The notes beneath the pieces were generated by a model, which saw only the letters and a program-made list of their open reading frames with translations, did no database searches and had not been told where the DNA came from. A DNA stretch of 33,070 bases from a virus. The stretch lies in IMG/VR virus record IMGVR_UViG_3300006733_000031, positions 1 through 33,070 of that record; one strand, given 5' to 3'. A program made the translations under genes and the position numbers. Position 1 is the stretch's first letter, and each line of letters begins with the position of its first letter. Positions 13,437-19,941 of the stretch are shown piece after piece.

Positions 13437-14061
13437 ACAAATTATGGTAGCAATACCGAGTTATTCAGGAGATGTTCCGTTAAGGGTTATAAGTCGATTG
13501 AATAATATGATTATGCCAGAAGGATATGATGCTAATTTTGCATATACTGAAAGAGTTCCCATTGATAAGGCTAGACATGGCATAGCGCATATGTGCCTTA
13601 TACATGATAATGATTATTTATTTTTCTGTGATAGCGACCAGATCCCTAGTAGGAACGCTATAGACGAATTCATAAAACTTGACAAGGACATAGTGGGATG
13701 TCCTATACCAAGTAGACGTGGAGAGAAGTTTATAGCTGTATTTGATGAGAATATTGATAGATTGACTGAATGGAAAGGGACTAAGCAGTGTGGAGCGCTT
13801 GGCATGGCGACAACAATGATAAAGAGACATGTTGTTGAAGAGCTTATGAATAAATGGTCTAATCCTTTTGCTTTTGAATGTGAGCAGAATGATAAAGGTG
13901 TTTGGGTGGAATACTCAGAAGATGTTATGTTTTGCAGAAGGGCAAGGGATTTAGGTTTTGAGGTTTGGTGTACGGATAAAGTAAATTCTGAACATATAGG
14001 TGATCCCGTAACATATTGGTATGACGGGGAGTATAAAAATTCATTTAATCATAAGTTATGA
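13423..14061 (+). CDS. GT-A family glycosyltransferase
   Basis: A 212-aa GT-A-type glycosyltransferase-like protein. An N-terminal IMVAIPSYSGDVPLR strand-loop is followed by the DxD metal/nucleotide-sugar site in LFFCDSDQIPS (D70, D72). A later region (ALGMATTMIKRHVVE, then EYSEDVMFCRRARDLGFEVW) is like the acceptor and catalytic segments of family-2-like enzymes. It has no membrane segment, so it is cytoplasmic, and the acceptor may be a protein or a soluble precursor. It overlaps the nucleotidylyltransferase gene by 14 nt and the sulfotransferase gene by 4 nt. The likely job is putting a sugar on a phage or host target that is then sulfated. Confidence 0.78.
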   Translation: MQKNKQIMVAIPSYSGDVPLRVISRLNNMIMPEGYDANFAYTERVPIDKARHGIAHMCLIHDNDYLFFCDSDQIPSRNAIDEFIKLDKDIVGCPIPSRRGEKFIAVFDENIDRLTEWKGTKQCGALGMATTMIKRHVVEELMNKWSNPFAFECEQNDKGVWVEYSEDVMFCRRARDLGFEVWCTDKVNSEHIGDPVTYWYDGEYKNSFNHKL

Positions 14062-14714
14062 AAATACGTAAAGACATAACGTTCCCAGTTATAGTGGGCA
14101 CAGGATGTGCCAGGAGTGGTACAGCATTTTTAGCCAATCTGTTGACACAAGGTGGTATTCCAATGGGGCATGAAACATATTATGGGTGTCCAGGTTTTGG
14201 TGAATGGCGAGATGGGATGGTTGGTGACGTGTCGTGGTTAGCTGGGCCGTTTTTGCCTAAAGAGAAAATAAGAGGAGCTATCACGATACAAATTGTCAGA
14301 CATCCATTGAAGCATATTAGTTCGATGAATCATGTACATACATTTGAAGATCATAATTTTAGGGCTAATATATATACGATATTTAAAGAATTGTATCTGC
14401 CAACTATGAGAAGATATAGGGTTTTAGACAGATATATTTATAATTGGATTAGATGGAATAAGATGATAGAAGATCACGTGGATTTAATTTATAGATTAGA
14501 AGATCTTGTGAAAAACCCTAAAGAAATCTTTGAAGATTTGGGATGGGACATTGGGAAAAAGAAGTTGAACACCAAGAAGGTTAATACTTATAGTAATGTC
14601 AAACAATATGAATGGAAAGATTTTAGAGATTGTTTACTTTATAATGAATTGTTAAACGCAGCAGGACATTATAAATATTTAACCGAACAAGAGATTAAAG
14701 ATTTGAAGAAATAA
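14058..14714 (+). CDS. PAPS-dependent sulfotransferase-like protein
   Basis: A 218-aa protein. The 5'-phosphosulfate-binding loop GTGCARSGTAFLANLL (14-29) matches the G-x-x-RSGT-x-(F/L)L pattern of PAPS sulfotransferases. The 3'-phosphate motif IVRHPLKHISSM (79-90) has the expected Arg and Ser. YRLEDLVKNPKEIFEDLGW (165-183) matches the conserved late segment. The enzyme should move sulfate from PAPS to a hydroxyl of a glycan or protein. It lacks a signal or membrane anchor, unlike eukaryotic Golgi enzymes. It is the last gene of the coupled cassette and ends just before a promoter-like element. Confidence 0.82.
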   Translation: MKIRKDITFPVIVGTGCARSGTAFLANLLTQGGIPMGHETYYGCPGFGEWRDGMVGDVSWLAGPFLPKEKIRGAITIQIVRHPLKHISSMNHVHTFEDHNFRANIYTIFKELYLPTMRRYRVLDRYIYNWIRWNKMIEDHVDLIYRLEDLVKNPKEIFEDLGWDIGKKKLNTKKVNTYSNVKQYEWKDFRDCLLYNELLNAAGHYKYLTEQEIKDLKK

Positions 14715-14717
14715 TGC

Positions 14718-14747
14718 TTTACTTTTTAGTCATTTTATGCTTATAAT
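14718..14747 (+). promoter_or_regulatory. Sigma70-like promoter before the capsid genes
   Basis: TTTACT (14718-14723), an 18-nt spacer and a perfect TATAAT (14742-14747), lying 3 nt after the sulfotransferase stop. It points at the decoration and capsid genes and would place the start near 14754, just upstream of the attenuator-like hairpins. It could boost capsid expression independently of the long upstream operon, or make a short terminated RNA. Confidence 0.55.
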
Positions 14748-14766
14748 GTAAAGTGCTTTCGGTAGC

Positions 14767-14812
14767 AGGTCTCCGTTATGACCTCACAGGTATAATGTGA
14801 GGTTCTTTTTTC
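14767..14812 (+). terminator. Attenuator-like terminator/antiterminator leader
   Basis: A perfect 8-bp hairpin, ACCTCACA (14781-14788) with TGTGAGGT (14796-14803) and a 7-nt loop, is followed by TCTTTTTT. This is a textbook intrinsic terminator. Upstream, AGGTC (14767-14771) can pair with GACCT (14780-14784), sharing ACCT with the terminator's left arm, so the two hairpins exclude each other. The element lies between the promoter at 14718 and the capsid genes. It could regulate read-through, end the cassette transcript, or define a ~60-nt RNA. Confidence 0.7.
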
Positions 14813-14910
14813 GTTTCAATCCTTACATTATATGGACACGTAAGACGGTTTTCGTGCGTCTAGAAAAGAAACAAGGATAGTGCAAATACTATTATTTAAC
14901 AATTTTTAAG

Positions 14911-15318
14911 ATGGCATTTGAACCAAGTAGTAGAGATTGGAGTGTTATGAAGGTTCCAACTAAAGCGTCCGTGACTTATTCAGCAGGGATGTTTATTTAT
15001 AATGATGGTACTGACAATATTCCGACAGCCACTTCTACACAGGTAGGGGCTTTGGGGATTGCTTTAGAGGCAAAAGCTTCAAGCACTACAACTACAGACA
15101 TACACGTACTTGTACCTAATGGTGGTATGTCTACTTTTAAAGCTGATGCGTCAGGGACTCTCACTAAAGCGTTGGTGGGTGATTTCTTTGATTTCGCAGC
15201 AGGAGGTACACGAGTCGCTCAAGGAGCGTCAACTTATGACACTGTTCAATTGGTTAAATTTATTTCTTCTTCAAAGGGAGTGTTTAGATTGAATCCAACT
15301 TATGGTGTTGAAAACTAA
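14911..15318 (+). CDS. Capsid decoration/stabilisation protein candidate
   Basis: A 135-aa beta-rich protein, low in charge and high in Thr, Ser, Gly and Ala, with no Cys. The pattern (SAGMFIYNDGTDNI, VGALGIALEAKAS, IHVLVPNGGMSTFKA) resembles small capsid-cement proteins (DUF2190 or lambda D-like), usually encoded just before the major capsid protein, as here. It would bind the outside of the expanded head. A TTAAC pentamer 10 nt upstream supports the start. The roughly 95-nt 5' leader after the terminator also contains hairpins (AGACG/CGTCT and ATAGT/ACTAT). Confidence 0.65.
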   Translation: MAFEPSSRDWSVMKVPTKASVTYSAGMFIYNDGTDNIPTATSTQVGALGIALEAKASSTTTTDIHVLVPNGGMSTFKADASGTLTKALVGDFFDFAAGGTRVAQGASTYDTVQLVKFISSSKGVFRLNPTYGVEN

Positions 15319-15339
15319 TATTTTTTAATCTGAAATTAA

Positions 15340-16356
15340 ATGGCTGGATATACTTTGGTTTCGTCATTATCATTTTCAGACTTTGTTGATACTACAGAAA
15401 GAGTACATGCAAAGGGTGAAATGTTAGTGGCAGACTTAGAGGCTGCAAAAAGTCTCTATATGGTAGAACAGGTTCCTGCTAATACAGGAAGTCAAAGAAT
15501 CTATGACGAATATGATTCAGAGACATATGCTAGATATAAGTCTGAAGGGGCTGATGCTAGTAAAGTAGCTGCTATCAAAGGATGGAGCAAAACTATGTAC
15601 ATGAGACGGTTTGCTGCTGAAATTGATATCACATGGGAAATGAGGAATGTGGGTAAGGATCAAGATATTGTACGAAGATTAGTCAGTCTTGCGACTTATT
15701 GTCCGCAAAGAATGGCTTTAGATCTTACACACAGATTTTCGTTTGCTACTTCAACTTCTTATACTGATATGGATGGAGAAACTGTAGATGTTTCAATGGG
15801 TTATACTACTTCAACAGCGCTTGTTGACAGTACGCATGATCTTACTGGAACAACTACGACTTATAGTAATGTAATTACTGGAACTCCTTATTTTAGTAAA
15901 GGAGCATTCCAGGTTGCTAGAGAAAGGGCTAACACTCAAATCCTTAGTAACTTTGGAGAAAGAAGGGTTTATAATTTTAATACAATTGTAACAAGTGATG
16001 ATCCTGCTACTATTGATGATGTTCAAGTTCTTCTTAAATCAAAAACTGATCCAACTCAAAACAATCAAGGGGTTGTTAATACTTATTTGGGCGGGTTCAG
16101 GCATGTTGTTCTTCCACGATTAGCTACAACTGCTACTGGAGCATATGACTCCACAAAAATAAAGTGGTGGTATTATGTAGCTGTAGGGGAATGGCAAGGA
16201 CATTGTGGATTATGGGAATCTCCTAATCTAAAGACACCTTCAACAGGCAACAACGGCGAAGACATTCATAACGACAACTGGACATTCGGTTCAAGATGTG
16301 CGTATGGAATCGCTGTAGTTACAGGTAAAGGTGTTCTTGGTTCGTGTCCTACCTAG
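15340..16356 (+). CDS. Major capsid protein candidate
   Basis: A 338-aa protein in the canonical place after the decoration protein, with the size and composition of an HK97-fold capsid protein. It has an extended N-arm (SLSFSDFVDTTERVHAKGEML), a long helix (IVRRLVSLATYCPQRMALDLTHRFSFAT) as in the spine helix, and beta-rich A- and P-domain segments (VYNFNTIVTSDDPATIDDV; GGFRHVVLPRL). It has no protease domain and shows no delta domain of its own, consistent with the separate scaffold gene. The initiation pentamer is weak here (TTAAT). The fold assignment is by context and length, not by a short motif. Confidence 0.75.
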   Translation: MAGYTLVSSLSFSDFVDTTERVHAKGEMLVADLEAAKSLYMVEQVPANTGSQRIYDEYDSETYARYKSEGADASKVAAIKGWSKTMYMRRFAAEIDITWEMRNVGKDQDIVRRLVSLATYCPQRMALDLTHRFSFATSTSYTDMDGETVDVSMGYTTSTALVDSTHDLTGTTTTYSNVITGTPYFSKGAFQVARERANTQILSNFGERRVYNFNTIVTSDDPATIDDVQVLLKSKTDPTQNNQGVVNTYLGGFRHVVLPRLATTATGAYDSTKIKWWYYVAVGEWQGHCGLWESPNLKTPSTGNNGEDIHNDNWTFGSRCAYGIAVVTGKGVLGSCPT

Positions 16357-16363
16357 TATTTAC

Positions 16364-16419
16364 GTTTATTCGCTAAGGCAACATTGGATCCCTGGTTGGT
16401 TGGAGGAAGCGTAATAAAC
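16364..16419 (+). other. Intercistronic stem after the capsid gene
   Basis: GTTTATTCGCT (16364-16374) pairs with AGCG, one bulged T and AATAAAC (16408-16419), giving an 11-bp stem around a 33-nt loop that can itself form CAAC/GTTG. No T-run follows, so it is not an intrinsic terminator. Its place between the capsid gene and the next gene suggests protection of the capsid mRNA 3' end or a processing site. Confidence 0.4.
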
Positions 16420-16434
16420 ACTAACAATAAAAAT

Positions 16435-17439
16435 ATGGCTTATAATCAAAATTCAGGCTATGGACAAGCGCTTGTGAATGCGGTTAGAGCGCAAATACCT
16501 TTCTTTGGAAAGATTTTTGTAGTTCTTGATCCAGATGATACGGATGAAGAAAATTATGATCGGTTGACAGAGATTTATCCGCCTGATCCTGCTGGAATAG
16601 TTCGTTTTTATACGAGTCTTTCTAATGCATATGATGCAACTGAGAGTAATAATAATGATGTTATCGTGCTTGATGGTAATAGTACGCATACATTGTCTGC
16701 TATGCTTTCTGTAACTAAAAACAGAGTTCACTTTGTTTCGATGGAGTACTTGGCTGGTATACGTAGGCGGTATGGACATTCTACGAAGATCTCTTTAGGA
16801 GTAACAACTGCGGCGACCGATCTTGGTACAATTAGTTGTACTGGAGTTAGATGTTCATTTAGAGGGATGAAAATCATTAATAACAATACAGTAGCTCAAG
16901 GTATCTATAGTTTTGTAGATGGTGGTGAGTATACATATCTGGATTGTTGTGAGATTTACAAATCAACAGATTTGAATGTCACAGGAGCAGCAGAATTAGT
17001 TGCCAATGGTGATAGTTCGCATTATAAAAGATGTTACATTGGATCAACGGCGAATGCTTTAACAGGGGCAGTAATACGTCCTTGTGTGACTGTTACAGGT
17101 GGTTTAGCAGCGACAGGTAAAAAAGCTCGTGATGTTACTTTTGAAGATTGTATCTTTGCTAGAAAATGTGGAAATACAGCGAATAGGTTTGTTTATGGAG
17201 CGAATGCCACAGACGTTGAACGTCTAATGTATTTCAAGGATTGTTTATTCTATAATAATCTTTTGGCAGCAGCAGATCCAGCAGAGGGTATAGATTTTGG
17301 AGCTGCACAAACAGAGGGTTCCGTTATCTTGAAAGGGTGTGCTTCTGTTAGTACAACTGCTCTTGCAACACAAACCGGTATTTTCTCTGCTGATCCTGCA
17401 TCAGATGCAGCAGGTGGAGAATCTACACAAATGGCTTAA
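16435..17439 (+). CDS. Right-handed beta-helix virion protein candidate
   Basis: A 334-aa protein. Residues about 60-330 have the rhythm of a parallel beta-helix (pectin-lyase-like): VIVLDGNSTHTL, KNRVHFVSMEYL, VRCSFRGMKIINN, YTYLDCCEIYKS, VTFEDCIFARK, LMYFKDCLFYNN, VILKGCASVS. The DC/KDC/EDC pairs suggest stacked turns. Such proteins next to the capsid gene often decorate the head or form spikes, sometimes with polysaccharide-binding or -cleaving activity. No clear catalytic triad is visible. The ATG at 16435 is chosen over a TTG at 16384 because CTAAC lies 9 nt upstream. Confidence 0.7.
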   Translation: MAYNQNSGYGQALVNAVRAQIPFFGKIFVVLDPDDTDEENYDRLTEIYPPDPAGIVRFYTSLSNAYDATESNNNDVIVLDGNSTHTLSAMLSVTKNRVHFVSMEYLAGIRRRYGHSTKISLGVTTAATDLGTISCTGVRCSFRGMKIINNNTVAQGIYSFVDGGEYTYLDCCEIYKSTDLNVTGAAELVANGDSSHYKRCYIGSTANALTGAVIRPCVTVTGGLAATGKKARDVTFEDCIFARKCGNTANRFVYGANATDVERLMYFKDCLFYNNLLAAADPAEGIDFGAAQTEGSVILKGCASVSTTALATQTGIFSADPASDAAGGESTQMA

Positions 17440-17457
17440 TATTTAACATAAATTAAG

Positions 17458-17604
17458 ATGGCAAAAATAGAACTTCATAGAAATTCTGACCTAGTAGAAT
17501 GTGGAGTGGATGAATACGAGCATTTAAAGTCGGCTCCAAAAAAGAAAAAAGCAGTGAAAAAGGAAGAGAAAGTTGTGGAAGAAAAAGACACTTTAAACCC
17601 GTAA
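17458..17604 (+). CDS. Small lysine/glutamate-rich protein, 48 aa
   Basis: A TTAAC pentamer 10 nt before an ATG at 17458 opens a 48-aa frame. A short folded-looking start (MAKIELHRNSDLVECGVDEY) is followed by a very charged tail (KSAPKKKKAVKKEEKVVEE). It ends 3 nt before the next ATG. The clear initiation signal and close spacing support it as real. Such small proteins between capsid and tail genes are common and unnamed. A head-associated role is a guess. Confidence 0.6.
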   Translation: MAKIELHRNSDLVECGVDEYEHLKSAPKKKKAVKKEEKVVEEKDTLNP

Positions 17605-17607
17605 ACC

Positions 17608-17781
17608 ATGGCTGACAATTATAATATTTACAAGAAATGTAGATTTTGTGGAGGTGATGGAATAGAAGAGGATTCTAGTATGGGTGGTGATGATGGAATA
17701 GAGCAAAGACAATGTGATAATTGCATGGGGTCTGGTGAAGTTTATTGGGGACAAATGAGAGAAGAAGAATCAGAAGAATGA
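17608..17781 (+). CDS. DnaJ-type zinc-finger-like small protein, 57 aa
   Basis: A 57-aa protein with CRFCGGDG (residues 11-18) and CDNCMGSGEV (36-45). These are two CxxCxGxG repeats, the zinc-binding hallmark of the DnaJ cysteine-rich domain and of small phage proteins that use one such hairpin pair. The rest is acidic. The repeats are 20 residues apart, enough for one zinc. It could be a chaperone-like assembly helper or a host-modulating factor. The start has a TTAAAC-like variant of the initiation signal, 9 nt upstream. Confidence 0.68.
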   Translation: MADNYNIYKKCRFCGGDGIEEDSSMGGDDGIEQRQCDNCMGSGEVYWGQMREEESEE

Positions 17782-17861
17782 CCTTTACGGTAGGAGGAGG
17801 GGCTAATCTATGGACGATTGGTCCTCCCCCGTAGAGGTTAGAAAAATAATTACTTTCTAAC
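17782..17861 (+). other. Tandem intercistronic RNA hairpins
   Basis: Directly after the stop codon, CCTTTACGG (17782-17790) pairs over 9 bp with CCGTAGAGG (17829-17837). Inside it, an apical stem of about 10 bp with a bulge (17796-17808 with 17816-17827) encloses a 7-nt loop. A second hairpin, GTTAGAAA (17837-17844) with TTTCTAAC (17854-17861), sits just before the next gene and contains the first bases of its initiation signal. There is no T-run. The pair may stabilise the upstream mRNA and lower initiation of the 474-aa gene. Confidence 0.5.
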
Positions 17862-17871
17862 TAATATAACA

Positions 17872-19296
17872 ATGTTATTAAATCAACAACATCAGGCGGA
17901 CGTAGATGGGATTACTCCTATGCCTACAGATCGTACGGATGATACTTCGACAGTTAATACTTCAACAGCAGAAGCGATTGTTTGGTATTACAGTAATTCA
18001 GGAGTATGGGCTGCGGCTTCAGGGCAAGCGGCTGGAACAATGTGTGTAGCTAAAACTACGTATACAGGGATTTTAAATTCAAATGATAGTGCGATAGGTT
18101 GCAAGAATGATACTTCGTTAAGTTTTGCAGCAGCAACTAGAGCGTCAACTTTGGTAGAAGTTCCAGAGGAGGCATTTTCAAAGATGTTAAGCATGACCGT
18201 GGCTCAAAAGGTGGCTTATATTGCTACATGGCTTGATACAAATGGAGATTACGCGATAGATCATAGAAGGGGTGAGATATGGCTTTTAACTAAAGCTGAT
18301 CCTACTAATGATGCAGCTACTTATACTTATGCGACTACTCTTTCAGGCGGAGGTACGGGTGATAAGGTAGATCTTATTAAGATAGGTGGTGTCAGTACAA
18401 TAGCTGATGATGGAGCATTTACAGCAGGGACTTCAACAGGAATAGTAGCATTTGGATTTGCGGATGAGACTAGTCCAGATTCGGTGAGCGAAGGGGATTG
18501 CGGAGCATTAAGAATGACTTTGGATAGAAAACTATTAACAGCTTCGGATCAAATCCTTGGAACGGCTACATACGCAGAAGCTACTACTTATGGAAATGTA
18601 TTGGGTGTAGTGAGAAATGACACGCTTGCAGCGTTAGCGGATACTGATAACGAAATCGCTCCATTGCAGGTAAACGCAAGTGGAGCTTTATATGTAGTGA
18701 CTACTGGTACGGGTGCAGGACAATTTGCTGAAGATTCAGCTCATACAACTGCGGATATAGGAACTCATGTATTAGCGGTTAGAGATGATTCTCTTGCGGC
18801 TAAGGCAGGCACAGATGGTGACTATGGATCACTTTCAATTGATGACACTGGGTATCTGTATGCAAGATTAAGAGGTTATGACACGGGAACAGATTCAAAT
18901 AAATCATTTGAAGTTAATCCAGTTAGTGAGCATCATGTTGAAGAGACTTTGATAGACGAGACTAATATCACTACCAATACGACAACATATGGCTATATAG
19001 ACATGGATGGATATAGGAATTTCTCTTTACAGGGAGAGACTTCTGATGCAGCACCAACAGATGTATTGACCGTGACAATTGAAGCGTCTAATCAAGATGA
19101 TGGGACTGCGGCAGCTAGTTGTGCTTACGATGATGTCACTCAGGCTTTATTTGGGGTAGCGAGTTGGGTGGATACAGACTTTATGGCAATAGTAGATACG
19201 CCGACAGCGTTCAAATATGTAAGAGTGAAATATGTCACAAGTAATGGTGCTGGAAACGATGCTGATCTTACTGTATATGCGAAGAAAATCTGGTGA
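17872..19296 (+). CDS. Repeat-containing structural protein, 474 aa
   Basis: A 474-aa Thr/Ala/Gly/Asp-rich protein with few Lys. Three degenerate repeats of about 50-60 residues (near 172-222, 223-275 and 285-336) each end in a G-x-L-x-V strand. The clearest pair is VLGVVRNDTLAALADTD and VLAVRDDSLAAKAGTDG, followed by LQVNASGALYV and LSIDDTGYLYA. The C-terminal 100 residues form a separate beta domain (FSLQGETSDAAPTDVLTVTIEAS). Repeats like this are common in phage fibre and virion surface proteins. The likely role is structural. The start has CTAAC 10 nt upstream, partly inside a hairpin. Confidence 0.7.
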   Translation: MLLNQQHQADVDGITPMPTDRTDDTSTVNTSTAEAIVWYYSNSGVWAAASGQAAGTMCVAKTTYTGILNSNDSAIGCKNDTSLSFAAATRASTLVEVPEEAFSKMLSMTVAQKVAYIATWLDTNGDYAIDHRRGEIWLLTKADPTNDAATYTYATTLSGGGTGDKVDLIKIGGVSTIADDGAFTAGTSTGIVAFGFADETSPDSVSEGDCGALRMTLDRKLLTASDQILGTATYAEATTYGNVLGVVRNDTLAALADTDNEIAPLQVNASGALYVVTTGTGAGQFAEDSAHTTADIGTHVLAVRDDSLAAKAGTDGDYGSLSIDDTGYLYARLRGYDTGTDSNKSFEVNPVSEHHVEETLIDETNITTNTTTYGYIDMDGYRNFSLQGETSDAAPTDVLTVTIEASNQDDGTAAASCAYDDVTQALFGVASWVDTDFMAIVDTPTAFKYVRVKYVTSNGAGNDADLTVYAKKIW

Positions 19297-19298
19297 TC

Positions 19299-19862
19299 TT
19301 AAACAAGATTTGATTTTAAAATATTTTTTTTGCTCTTTGACAATCTGTGATAACGTTGATGTTCTGACTGTGATGGAAATAGGTAAAGATTTTCGATTCG
19401 GTCATCATCCTTTATTCCATTAATATGGTGGGTTACTTCTTTCTCCTTAAGGGGACGACCAAGTGTCTCTGAGGTTAGAAAGCGTGCACGCTTGATATAA
19501 CCAGTGGAATCAGAATGGGGGTGATCGGGTTTAAAAAGAAGAACATATCCAGCGTGCTTTTCAAATTTGATCCCACCTTTCCAGCATGGGGCCTTTGTTC
19601 CAGAGCGGACAGATCGGGCACATTTTAAAGAACAAAATTGGGTATCACCTCTCTTTAATCTACTGGGCCAGACTTCAAAGATTTTACTGCAAGCTAGACA
19701 TTCCAATTTAATTTTGCCGAGACCAGTACCTTTCTTAGGAGATGGAATTCCTTTTCTGGATTTAGCCCAGCACTTACGAGAGCAGAATTTGCCATTTCCT
19801 TTCTTAATATCAAATGGGCGTGCATAAAAAGATTTTTCACAAGTTAGACATTCAACATTCAT
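19299..19862 (-). CDS. Free-standing HNH homing-type endonuclease
   Basis: A 187-aa protein encoded antisense to the late operon. Two tandem zinc ribbons come first (C5/C8 with C27/C31; C55/C58 with C77/C81), then the HNH nuclease: EVTHHINGIKDDDRIENLYL (H145, H146, N148, N158) and SEHQRYH (H168, H172). This is the architecture of mobile phage HNH endonucleases that cut intron-less or neighbouring loci and spread by repair. The ATG at 19862 is preferred over a TTG at 19871. The gene starts only 3 nt beyond the end of the 474-aa gene and is flanked by AT-rich DNA, as expected for an insertion between two structural genes. Confidence 0.88.
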   Translation of the reverse strand: MNVECLTCEKSFYARPFDIKKGNGKFCSRKCWAKSRKGIPSPKKGTGLGKIKLECLACSKIFEVWPSRLKRGDTQFCSLKCARSVRSGTKAPCWKGGIKFEKHAGYVLLFKPDHPHSDSTGYIKRARFLTSETLGRPLKEKEVTHHINGIKDDDRIENLYLFPSQSEHQRYHRLSKSKKNILKSNLV

Positions 19863-19941
19863 AGATTTCAAATTAATATATGCGAATTATATACTAAATT
19901 AACAGTCGAATCAACATAATTAATAATTAACCAAATATAAT
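19863..19941. other. AT-rich gap between HNH and 587-aa genes
   Basis: Seventy-nine bases, almost all A/T, hold the upstream region of the antisense HNH gene and, at the right end, the TTAAC signal of the 587-aa gene. It is probably the right boundary of the HNH insertion. No clear promoter or terminator was seen. Confidence 0.4.

Noticed and set aside
17791-17802. AGGAGGAGG resembling a Shine-Dalgarno site.
   Set aside because: No start codon follows at a usable distance, and the bases are one arm of the strong hairpin.
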